Assembly (NCBI GenBank): GCA_030998225.1
Contig: JAPYXD010000754.1
Span: forward strand, 7,564,001 to 7,628,000
Length of the DNA stretch: 64,000 nucleotides
Direction of reading: 5' to 3'
Source: Diplolepis rosae
Lineage: Eukaryota; Arthropoda; Insecta; Hymenoptera; Diplolepididae
Made by a program: the position numbers and the translations under genes. Shown here piece by piece: positions 33,401 to 42,465 of this stretch. Under the pieces are notes generated by a model. The model had not been told where the DNA came from, searched no databases, and was given only the letters and a program-made list of their open reading frames with translations. How positions within the stretch are numbered: position 1 is the stretch's first letter; each line of letters starts with the position of its first letter.

Positions 33401-33857
33401 TCGGGTCTTCTTTAGTTACTAATATTGTACAATTGGCAGCACTAGCAAGAAGCTAGATTTTCCTTAATAACTTCAAAAATAATAAAAAAAGATCAATAAA
33501 ATATAGTATAAAATATTCCTGTTGTCTTTATTCTTTATGGACGCAATAAGTTTTGAAAGAATGATCAAATTGAAATGCGTATTAGTACACTTTATCGAAG
33601 TCCAAAAAGTAACGAAGAACTCGTTAATCAGCCATGATCAGATTTAGAAAAAACGTGATTCTTACAGTTTTCAGAGTAACAACAGATTTTAAAGGAAATT
33701 AATTACCTTTACCTTGAAGTTACAATAAAATCAGTTACTACCATATGGTGAGATTGAAATCATTTAATTTGTAATGAAAATGTTTCTAGTGCTATTTACC
33801 TGAAACCCTCGTGGTGACTGCAAAGGCATACAGAAGAGCAGTAAATATGATCTTCAT
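27341..33857 (-). CDS. Secreted serine-protease homolog, SPH copy 3 (4 exons, intact)
   Basis: Join exons 33857-33800, 30892-30579, 30066-29815 and 27487-27341, giving 771 nt and 256 residues. The layout matches copy 2: a 19-residue signal peptide, a Ser-rich propeptide to K27, AIQG in place of IVGG, then an S1 domain. The triad positions read TVAQAL (His to Q71), YNNIAVIL (Asp to N119) and HDIGTP (Ser to I211). FPIDLA and the exon-3 Cys cluster (GEC, FCC) fit the chymotrypsin 122-182 region. Exon 4 is very close to copy 2, while exon 3 is clearly diverged. Intron 1 carries a Tc1-like transposon, and intron 3 carries a TCGAATGT fragment and MITE sequence. No internal stop or splice defect is visible. 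Confidence 0.86.
27707..27828 (+). mobile_element. Short MITE, inverted copy at 55655-55772
   Basis: About 122 bp including TAGTGGGAAGG...GGTGGTTAAGTG, CATCGATAGATTAGACC and TCGAAAAGTCCTCTG. Lies in copy 3 intron 3. Confidence 0.5.
27848..28087 (-). repeat. TCGAATGT satellite-like element, end fragment
   Basis: Starts ACGTGTGTATTCTGTCGGAT, then GAATGTCGAATATTCGA units. Same as the right end of the element at 49914-51271. ORFs here are frame artefacts. Confidence 0.6.
28088..29814 (-). other. SPH copy 3 intron 3, remainder
   Basis: 28100-28400 has coding-looking text (AVDRLRIESKQAAPFRMLL) that is broken and unassigned. 28690-29700 is collinear with copy 2 and copy 4 introns 3. 28770-28880 is also repeated at 32315-32435 (CACCTCGCTCTTCGCCGA). 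Confidence 0.4.
29815..30066 (-). CDS. SPH copy 3 exon 3
   Basis: 252 nt, acceptor GTAG, donor GTAATT. Middle of the S1 domain with LLPDGNFPIDL, an acidic EYEEDEDG loop and EQFCC. The reading frame runs past the donor into the intron, but homology stops at HW followed by GT. Confidence 0.86.
30067..30578 (-). other. SPH copy 3 intron 2
   Basis: 512 bp. Shorter than in copies 2 and 4 because a block present there (GCCTTTGTATTGAAG onward) is missing. The IKAVLYKYTQSKAE open segment persists but is diverged. Confidence 0.55.
30579..30892 (-). CDS. SPH copy 3 exon 2
   Basis: 314 nt, acceptor TTAG, donor GTAATTT. It carries the Ser-rich propeptide, AIQG at the activation site, ISLRHFLTVAQAL and YNNIAVIL. 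Confidence 0.86.
31046..32309 (-). mobile_element. Tc1-like transposon, nearly intact
   Basis: 1264 bp flanked by TA on both sides. The ends CAGTCTGTTCAACAAGAGCG and its complement extend into TIRs of about 65 bp (TTTTTCGAAAACTATTAGAG). Contains a single transposase gene. Inserted in SPH copy 3 intron 1. Confidence 0.88.
31153..32142 (-). pseudogene. Tc1-like transposase with one premature stop
   Basis: One reading frame from 32142 to 31153, broken only by TGA at 31596-31594 in VHVW-stop-CFS, where Tc1 proteins have VWGCF (GGA to TGA). N-terminal HTH region with RGKPRATTSKQDKAI. Catalytic residues: D in VIFSDDASF, D in IQEDNDPKH, E in SPDANPIENVW, with 34 residues between the last two (DD34E). 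C-terminus reads DGDWTIY. About 330 residues, typical length. Very young copy. Confidence 0.87.
32310..33799 (-). other. SPH copy 3 intron 1 outside the Tc1 element
   Basis: 32315-32435 duplicates 28770-28880. 32640-32770 is a minus-strand SINE remnant (B box GAGTTCGAATCCCGGC). 32820-33350 is the empty site for the copy 2 CCCGTGCA element and collinear sequence. 33350-33720 is the conserved exon 1-proximal part. Confidence 0.5.
33800..33857 (-). CDS. SPH copy 3 exon 1 (signal peptide)
   Basis: Encodes MKIIFTALLYAFAVTTRVS plus a split Gly. The donor is GTAAAT. Length and phase are identical to the other copies. Confidence 0.83.
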
Positions 33858-34045
33858 TTTCACTCAATCAGTAATGGATCTAATTTACGTTGTGATCAGT
33901 GACTCGTTGCTCTTAGAAAATAATTGAAGATACTACCACATAGCCTTGTATTCCTCACCAGTCGTCTTGAATTTAGCACCTTCTGTACTGAATTAAGTAG
34001 TTTAAGTTGTTTGTCTAAGCTGATAACGACAAACTTCTAATGTTA
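33858..34045 (-). promoter_or_regulatory. Conserved 5' flank of SPH copy 3
   Basis: Homologous to the copy 1 and 2 flanks, but the TATAAGC box reads TTATCAGC here. Homology fades past about 34045. Confidence 0.3.
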
Positions 34046-35280
34046 GTAGTGACTCATCAATTTGATCGCAATAAATTACACTTTGGCTGTAATTGACTTA
34101 AGGATACGGCTAAAGTTGTAAGGAAATTTATTCACGATGTCAATAATTGCCTACACCTTCCAATGAAAGCTTCTAAGAAAGTTTTAAAAAAATTAAAAGT
34201 TATAGCTGATTAGTTGACAATTAATGGGGTTTAGAATTATTTTCCGTTAATGTTTTTCTAATGTCAGCGATATCACAAAATTATCTGGTTAAAAGTTATA
34301 GACAATCCAATTTTCTACAGATTTCACCGGTGCAACTTATTTGTAAGAGCAATAGTGTCTTTGCAACGGAGCCTTAAAGTTGCGCGCAGCTACTAGCAGC
34401 AGCTCGTCGCACCAAAGTCGCGTGCGCTGTGCCTTGCGCAATTCGTCTATTTTTTTACTATACAACACTTATTTAATGCACCATTTCGTTTGCTTTGTAC
34501 ATAAAAAGGCTTTAATTCTTTCTGAAAATATCGAAGCCAAGGAGAAAGGTCTTAAAATACTTATCACACATGAATACATTCGAGTTAAAAAACAAGGAAT
34601 TGCCAGATATCCTATTAGTATCGAGTTCTAAAGATGCAGACGTCTTGTTCAATTGTCTCAAAGGAAAGTATAGTCTAACCAAAGAGTTGGAAGAGTTAGT
34701 GTGAAAGAGACTAATTCAATATTTCATACCTGCTTCCAATAAGAGATAGAAGGAATCTTTTTTCCAATAAAGATAAGATTCTGCGTAATAATAAATTATG
34801 TTTGGATGCTGTGTTTTCCATTTCAGAAGCTTTAACTTCGCAATCTCGAAAGGGCAAGAGTTTTCAGAAATGCTCAGGAAAAAGAAAAAAGAGAAATCCT
34901 ACTTACACTACAATTTTACTTTACTAAATTTTGTTCCTGAAAATGAAGTTGATTTGTTTGAAAGTCTGCAAACATCATCAAGAAAGGTTTATCAAGTGAA
35001 GACATTGTGAATATGGAACCTATCACATCACAGGACACAGACGTACACGCGATACTTTTTATTGATGATGAAGCACTTCTCATTTTGATAGACTTGGAAT
35101 TAACTAAGTAAGAATTAATATGAACTTCTGAAAAAGCTTTTACAACAAAATTCTGACATTCGTCCATCTTATAAGCACATTACAGGTGCCAAAAATAAAT
35201 TCTATCCTCGAACATTAGCGATTGAAATAAATGAGACGGGTGCTACAATCTACCATAAATACAAGATCTTTTGGACCATA
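34046..35280. other. Spacer between SPH copies 3 and 4, unassigned
   Basis: Short open frames at 34380-34631, 34798-35010 (+) and 35167-34916 (-). The plus frames look protein-like (ENIEAKEKGLKILITHEYIR) but I recognise no family. Could be a decayed transposon gene. Confidence 0.3.
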
Positions 35281-35885
35281 CTACATTGAGATTGTTGGAA
35301 GTTAAAAACAGGATGTATTTTATGTTTTGATTTTTAATATTAAAAAAATTCGATTTTTTTCACCAAAATATGTGAGATACGAAATAAGCGTTGTTCTGCA
35401 AAATCGTTTCCTTAAATAAAGTCTACGATTTTTTTTTCTTTTTGAGAGATTTGGAAGAAAATAAATTATTTTAATCACGTAATTTATTAAAAAGTTACTG
35501 AAATGTATACAGAAAATCGAGCGCGAAGCGCGAGCGCCATGATGAGAATGTGTTCCTTAAGGCTGATAGAGCCTTAAGTAAATTGAATTTCCTGTTTCAC
35601 TTAAATTGAAAAAGAAATTGAGTGACTTTGAGAAAATGTGTAATTCACATCATCTGTAATATTATTATAAAATTGGTTTGAGCTTCAGTATCAAATTATA
35701 ATAAATAAACTTAAATGTATGCGAAGAGCCCAAGACCGAGCGCGAAGCGCGAGGTCCCGGAAGAACGGAGCGCGAAGCGCGACGATAAAATCGCGCGCCC
35801 TAGGCGCGCTCAAACTTGCGAGCGAAGCGAGCTGCGCACGATGAGAATGTGCCCGCTAAGCGGGCAGATTTTTTTATAATATAAG
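35281..35885 (+). repeat. GAGCGCGAAGCGCGA repeat element
   Basis: An AT-rich body (CACCAAAATATGTGAGATAC...) punctuated by GC-rich GAGCGCGAAGCGCGA boxes, a GCGCGCCCTAGGCGCGC palindrome and GATGAGAATGTG signatures. An inverted copy lies at 43440-43985; a more diverged copy at 40560-41400. No ORF. Confidence 0.6.
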
Positions 35886-36064
35886 TGTGCATTGTCAGAG
35901 AGCCTGATACCTTTAGAATTTCTACAGTTAAAGAATGCTATTTTAACATAGGTGTAAGATTTTTTGAAACTTCCGCTCCCTAAAGCCTTTGGACCTATAA
36001 CTTAATTCGTGCGGTTTTTTCCCAAAATTTGAACGTTCATTTAAGAAAAACATGTACAATGGTA

Positions 36065-36487
36065 TTATTCAAAGTATTGCCCATCTGAAAATATGACTAT
36101 TTCCCATTTTTCTGGCCATTTTTGGATTCCATCCCAAAAGAACTGCGCCGGCTTGGCGGCCAAGAATGAATCAAGCCAATTTTTGATACCCTGTTCTGAT
36201 GTGAACCGTATTCCAGTGAGGGCGTTCTGCATCGACTGGAACAAATGGTAGTCAGAAGGGGCATGGTCTGGGCTATAAGGCGGGTGGGGTAAAACTTCCC
36301 ATCCATTGTTTTCCAAATAGTTTTTAACCGGAATAGCAACATGGGGCCGAGCGTTGTCATGATGGAAAATTATTGCCTCTTGTCTGGTCGCATATTCCGG
36401 GCGTTTTTCGGCTATTGCTCTCTTCAAACGGATTAATTGTGTTCGGTAGCGTTCTGCATTGATGGTTTCACCTGGTTTTAGCACATT
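36065..36487 (-). pseudogene. mariner transposase, C-terminal half
   Basis: Open frame from VLKPGETINAERYRTQLIRL to the stop at 36065. The second and third catalytic Asp are both present: HHDNARPHVA and YSPDHAPSDYHLF, 34 residues apart (DD34D). The N-terminal DNA-binding half is missing. The residues in front come from flanking DNA shared with 54950-55000. Confidence 0.8.
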
Positions 36488-36607
36488 AAAATTGCATAAG
36501 TTTTTTTGGAAATTTTGATATTTCACACATTACTGTAGATAAGTAAAATTCTGTCTTTTAAACAATGTGTATGAAAATTTTATATAATTACAATTAATCA
36601 GTATGTA

Positions 36608-37880
36608 CACTACCGTCGGAAATTGTGCGCACGGTGCTTGTGATCGCCATTAAAAATCACTGCTGACTTTGATCTACGATATCTCAGTGGAAAAAAGAGA
36701 TAGGGCATGTTTAAAAATACAGTTGAAGAGCTTATGAAATTCCACGTCTAGTGATGATCAATAAATATTTTTTTGACTTTCTGAAAATAATACAGCACGT
36801 GAGGAGTTAGAAAAAAAAATTCAAGATTTGCTCAAATTCTCTACCTCAATTTCAACTTTTTGCACGACCTAGGAAAAATTTTTCCAAAATCTGAAAATTT
36901 TAAGACATAAAGTCTAAAATCTCATCTTTAATTTAAGCAAAGAAAAATTGAAAAATATTCATGGGTACCCGAGATACGATTAAAAATGTTCAATCGTATC
37001 TGAGTTGAATTTTAATCGACGATCAGGATTCTCGGCCGGTTTGTTGCTCACCTCCTTCGTTGAGGCAGGACCGAATAGCCCACGCTCAACGGTGGCGCTT
37101 AAGTTCTTTGATCCAAGAACGTGTTTCCTTTATTTCCTTTCCTTTCATTCTTAGTTAATATTTACAATGACTATTAAAATTTTTATTAATGTTCTAGTTT
37201 ATAAGAATTTTGAGAAATAAAAAATGTTTACATATCATTGTTCTATTCGTTAATATGGGGATAATACTGGATTTACATAATTTTTAATAGTCACAAATAA
37301 CAATAAATATTTTTTGAAATTTTGAATAGTTAGAAAAAAATTACTAATGAACACAATCAAAAATACATATAAGAGGGCTCCACTTAAGCGCCACTTTTGT
37401 GCGTGGCCATTTCGGTCCTGCTTCAACGAAGGAGGCGAGCGATAAACCGTCCGAGAATCGTGATCGTCGATTAAAATTCAACTCAGATACGATTGAACAT
37501 TTTTAATCGTATCTCGGGCACCCATGAATATTTTTTAAGCTTTCTTGGCTTCAATTAAAGATGAGATTTTAGACTTTATGTCTTAAAATTTTCAGATGTT
37601 GGAAAAATTTTTCCTAGGTCATGCAAAAAGTTGAAATTGAGGTAGAGAATTTGAGCAAATCTTGAATTTTATTTTTTTAACTCCTCACGTGCTGTATTAT
37701 TTTCAGAAATTCAAAAAAAATATTTATTGATCATCACTAGACGTGGAATTTCATAAGCTTTTCAACTGTATTTTTAAACATGCCCTATCTCTTTTTTCCA
37801 CTGAGATATCGTAGATCAAAGTCAACAGTGATTTTCAATAGCGATCACGAGCACCGTGCGCACAATTTCCGACGGTAGTG
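36608..37880. mobile_element. Fold-back element with ~490-bp inverted arms
   Basis: CACTACCGTCGGAAATTGTG at 36608 and its complement ending 37880, flanked by TA. Arms 36608-37100 and 37386-37880 stay inverted-homologous throughout, with a 285-bp spacer. The flanking DNA without the element exists at about 54875 in opposite orientation, so insertion at TA is directly seen. No transposase. Confidence 0.85.
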
Positions 37881-38740
37881 TATAATTTTGCGCAGTTTAT
37901 TATTGTGTTCAATACTACATGTGTAATACTATGTTTCGAAACGGATTTTTTATTCACATGGCACCACTGACAGACTGACTACACGCATTATATAATGCGC
38001 ATAACAGCGCATAGCAACAAGTTGGATATGGAGGGGATCCCTCTCGCGTTCGATGCAGAGAGGTCTCCTATGCTCGAGCTTCTCGTTATAAGGAATCTCG
38101 AGTGTACGTGGTTTAAATTATGTCCCTAAGCGATAACGTCATGCTTTCAGGTTTGATAAGTTACTTTGGACGTTCGGTAAAAAAAATATTTTTGAGGTTT
38201 TCACCATTTTTACATTCTCATCTATGAGAAGGTATTGGTTTTTATAAAAAAAATTTCTGTCTGTATTATTAGTAGTGTAGTGCGCATACTTGATAACTGT
38301 GGATAGAATTATCGGATTGATTTCAGGTTTGGCTTACTTTATCAGAGCCGAAAAAGTAAGGAAAATTTTATTAATCAGCCACATCCGACCAAAATGGAGC
38401 ACATCAGAGCAAAAGAGCCAACTTGTTTTTATAAAAGTTTTACGATAATAACTAAATAAATATCCAATAAATTTATTATCTCGCTCTTTGAAATTATTTA
38501 CGCCATTCACAATGAAACCTATTTTGATGAAAGACATTCGATTGTGATGAAATAATATAATTTATTTTTAACTCCAGTTAAATTGTTGTCATCCAAGTGC
38601 CTGTAGCTTTTTTGCTCTGATAATAATACCGATTTCTGATAGTGCTCATAAATCTCTACTAATTATCCCAATAACATTTTTCGCTTACAGTATGTTAAAA
38701 CTTTAAAAAAGTTAATACCTAAATTCCATTTTCGAGTTAC
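37881..38740. other. Spacer; partly a duplicate of the SPH copy 4 upstream region
   Basis: 37881-37950 continues the sequence shared with 54790-54870. 38108-38420 matches 51850-51905 and 52855-53080 (TAAGCGATAACGTCATGC; CATACTTGATAACTGTGG). No SPH exon is left. Confidence 0.4.
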
Positions 38741-39646
38741 GGGGGGAGCCTGCTTTAGAGGCTTCAAGAAATCGTTTTTTTCGAGGATTTTTTTGGGAAG
38801 GAAAGAAATATCCGATTAAAACGAAACTTTCAGGGTTTAATTTTATATATTTCAACAGTCTTCTCAAATTTTTTCAAAAAGATACATGTCATATTATGCC
38901 TGGTACAAGCATTTCGCCGAGGCGCCTCGAGTGTGCATTTGTCGTGCGGCGGGAAAGATGCAGGTCGCAATTTCCATCTGAAACAAAGAACTCCAAAAAA
39001 TTTTATTTCTTAATAGTATAGCTTTTAGTTAAACCAAGAAAATTCAACAAAAAGTGAAAAATTCAACAATTTTTCGCAAATTGAAAAAAAAATTTCACTT
39101 TAGATTATTTAAAAAGTGGGTTAATCTTAACTTTCTTAAGGTTTTTTAGGTTCAACTAGAAGATAATTTAATCCCGAATACAATCCATTTTGTCTCGTTT
39201 CGATAGGACGTTTAGTTTTTCCCCTATTTTTCCTGACAATTAGGAAAAATCGTAAAAATGAAAAAAAGAGAAATCGCGCGTCAAAGTTTTCGTATATAAA
39301 AAATCGTAATTTATTTGAACTTACCGCATTAATATGCTAATCAGCGATTCCTGGTCCATAGAGTTGCCCTTTAGACTCTTCAAAAAACTGGTTTTGGTCA
39401 CTGTCGGATAGCTCTGCATGATTTCGAGATGTTCATATGCCGAAAGACAAATCAAAACTGATCTTGAATGCTAAATGTAGCTTTGCCGCTCGTATACCTG
39501 CTCGACGCTTGCTCACTATTTCTTCTATAACTCCGAAAATATTTCGAATTTGCTTCTGAAATTTTAGGGACACATTCTTGGATAGTTTAGGAAGACATTT
39601 ATGCAAAAAAAATCGATTTTTGAAGCCTCTAAAGCAAGCTCCCCAC
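38741..39646. mobile_element. TIR element, ~0.9 kb
   Basis: Left end GGGGAGCCTGCTTTAGAGGC and right end GCCTCTAAAGCAAGCTCCCC are inverted for about 45 bp with AAATCG blocks inside. The interior has no ORF I can assign. Confidence 0.65.
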
Positions 39647-39679
39647 TTAAACTATGGGAGAAACAAAAAACGTTATGAT

Positions 39680-39815
39680 ATAATAGTATATTACATTACA
39701 AGGGGCGAAAGAGAGCGATTGCATGAGTGTGAAGTTTGCTGCCCGAGTGAAACGAGGGCTGCAATCACACGAAATGCTTTCGCTGTGTTTTGTTTCGAGT
39801 AATGTATACTATTTT
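39680..39815. repeat. Hairpin ATAGTATATTACATTAC / GTAATGTATACTAT
   Basis: Inverted ends around about 100 bp including CGAGTGAAACGAGGGCTGC. Directly abuts the next repeat. Confidence 0.4.
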
Positions 39816-39824
39816 ATGTGACTT

Positions 39825-40262
39825 TGGTGCGCAAACTCATTTTTTCGCTACAGTTAACAGTAGCGCAATGTAGTACATTTCGCCAGAAAGGAATGAAATG
39901 TAAAAACTGAACTGCGCATGCGCCCATAGCCATGAAACGAAGCTCAATCCTTCTTATTCTTCTTCTTCTTCGTACAGCGTTAGCATCTTACTGGCAAAGC
40001 CTTGTACATTTGAACTGCGCATGCGTCTACTAAAATCCATTATTACTACACAAGATCGATAAAATCAAAATGGCCGGGACTAGTAGTGACATATCAAGTG
40101 TAATGACTAGCGCCGCAAACAACTACAATACTAGTTTAGATTCCAGTGTACGCATAAAAACTCGTATACGCACCGAAGTCACATAAAATAGAATACGTGC
40201 CAATGCACACAATTCGGGTAATTCCGAGACTCGCGACAATGCTCGTCCCGCAATAACCCTCA
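39825..40262 (+). repeat. GGCGCGCAAACTCG-family repeat (second copy)
   Basis: Same order of blocks as 14160-14605: CGCTACAGTTAACAGTAGCG, (TTC)n, AACTGCGCATGCG, ACAATGCTCG. Confidence 0.6.
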
Positions 40263-40332
40263 TTCTACGCCTGGGCACGTAATGTACTATTTCATAGCAA
40301 CTCTTTTGAGAATCTGATTGGCTGTAACTGTG

Positions 40333-40396
40333 GAGCGGGTTGAAACAGCGACTTTCAATCCTAGAGTTGAAAATCGTAGTTTCAACCCGCTCTACA
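40333..40396. repeat. Short perfect hairpin
   Basis: GAGCGGGTTGAAAC and GTTTCAACCCGCTC enclose a smaller inverted pair, GACTTTCAA/TTGAAAATC. Confidence 0.5.
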
Positions 40397-40559
40397 GGTA
40401 CCGAAAATCCGACTTTCAAAGGAGGCGCTATGAAAAATTTCTTACTATAATGAAATTTACAAATTTAAATCGCAATTTTTTTTACAAGCTGTGTATATTT
40501 GTTTTAATTTAAGAAAATACTATTAAAAATCGAAACTTCAATTTTTTAACCATAATATG

Positions 40560-41400
40560 TAAAATACAGAAGAAACGTAAAAATGCAAAATTTTTTCTTA
40601 AATTAGGTCTACAAATTTCGTCTGACATAATTTTTGATAAAATGTTCATTTTTTGTTTCAATTTGAAAAAATATGATTAAAGTTAAAAAATTCCTTTTTT
40701 CAACAAAATATATAAGAGACGAAATGAGCGTTAAAATGTAAAATCGTTCACTTAAATAAAGTCCGCGATTGGTTTACCTTATTGAGATATTTGAAAAAAA
40801 GTAATAGTATATCGTGCAACAAGTGGGGGAAATGGTTGATTCTGAACGAGCATCCTCCGCAAGTTCGCATATTATTTTATCCAAAAAACATGTGGAATGA
40901 TGATATTTTGCGCAGTCTGGAAAAAATGAACAAAACGCGCGATTTCTTCGATTGAATGACATGGTTGTCATGACGATTGTGTATAACAAAAACACGAACT
41001 TTTTTGATAAACGAAAAGCAGCTGTTGTTTTCTTCCACTTCTTCTGCTATTTCTTCAATGTTTTTCACTTTCCCTCACCAGTTGAGGAATATAACATTTC
41101 TCAATAGTTATCAGAAACAATCGAGAAATCGCTTGTTTTGTTCATTTTTTTCAGATGCAAAATGTCATCTTTTCTACGTGAGTGTTGGACAAATTATTTT
41201 AATCATGTAATTTATTAGAAAGTTACAGAAATGTATACAGAAAATGGGGCGTGGGTGTCATAATGACAATGTGTTCCCTAAGGTTGATATATGCCTCAGG
41301 TAAATAAAATTTCCTTTTTTATTTGAAATAAAAAGAAAAAATTCAGTAAATTTGAAAAAATGTAATTCACATCTACAATATTATAAAACTTACTTGAGCT
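40560..41400. repeat. Diverged copy of the GAGCGCGAAGCGCGA element
   Basis: Shares AAATAAAGTC(C/T)(A/G)CGATT, ATGTAATTTATTA and the GAAATGTATACAGAAAATCG-like block with 35390-35520 but has lost the GC boxes. The ORFs at 40877-41210 on both strands are not recognisable. Confidence 0.4.
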
Positions 41401-41454
41401 TTAGTATAAAAGCCTTAGGGGAATGTGATACTTAGAAAATTATTTTTCTCTCCA

Positions 41455-41815
41455 AACTTTGGAAAATGGTAGAGAAGATAAAAATGGAAGTAGATAGACT
41501 ACTTTTGGTTACGAAATTGAAAAAAGTTCGATTTCATCAAAATGTATCGAAAATTTGTTTTCATAGTCACAACCAAAACTATTTTATTTACGTCCGTCTT
41601 TATCTTCTTTACCATTTTGTTTCCAAAATTTGGGAAATGTTAATGAAGGTAAAAACGGACGTACGTAGACTACTTTTGGTTTCAATGATGACAAAAGAAT
41701 TTTCGCTATTTTTTATCTAAAATTGAACATTTTTTCAATTTCGAAACCAAGAATAGTCTATCTACGTCCGTTTTCATCTTCTACACTATTTCCCAAATTT
41801 TGAAAACTAAATACG
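41455..41815. repeat. Two abutting inverted repeats (MITE pair)
   Basis: Blocks GACTACTTTTGGTT and ACGTCCGTTTT occur in alternating orientation at 41500, 41575, 41655 and 41745. Ends CCAAATTT/AAATTTGG. Confidence 0.5.
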
Positions 41816-41886
41816 ATTTGGTAAACTTCTGACTCATGAATTTTATTCGGTATATTTAAATAATACAGATTATACAATATATTTAA

Positions 41887-41892
41887 TTTATT
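41887..41892 (-). terminator. Candidate poly(A) signal, SPH copy 4
   Basis: Same conserved AATAAA context, about 430 nt past the stop. Confidence 0.28.
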
Positions 41893-42318
41893 ACCATCAT
41901 AGTGCCGTAGGGATTGAAGGACTCCAGCATTGGCTGAATCTAATTTTTCTATTCAAAAAATGATTTTTAAAATTATGAGAATTTAATTGAGAACATTGTC
42001 AATATGATTCTAAGAGAAGAAGACTTATGCTTTTATACACTGGTCTGCTGTGTTTATGCCAAAATCTTCTGTTGTATTTTCTAAATTGAGCTTCTGGATA
42101 GTGTAAGGGCATATAAAATTATTTGGCTAATCTTAGACGTCTCATAATATTGACAATTTGTAGATTTTTAATTTCCTAAACATACATTTTTATAGAAAAT
42201 CTAGGAGCGCAATTTTTTTCCCTCATAAAAAAGTTGTACCTGATGTTAGAATAATATCAGTAAAAACGTTACTTTTCTCTGGTTTTCTGTATGAAATAAA
42301 GTATGTTTTTGACAACCC

Positions 42319-42465
42319 CTAGCATCCAAGACGTCTTTTTGCCTGTTCGATGTACGGTACGTGGTAGAAAATATTTACATAAAGTGAATCTATATGCAGA
42401 TCTTGGCTATATAAAACAAGGCCGACGATCCTATCTCCGTCTAATATAGGGGTTCCAATATCAAG
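42319..42465 (-). CDS. SPH copy 4 exon 4
   Basis: 147 nt, acceptor TTTCAG, starting LDIGTP and ending RLGC-stop. The catalytic Ser position is Ile. Confidence 0.86.
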   Translation of the reverse strand, partial: LDIGTPILDGDRIVGLVLYSQDLHIDSLYVNIFYHVPYIEQAKRRLGC

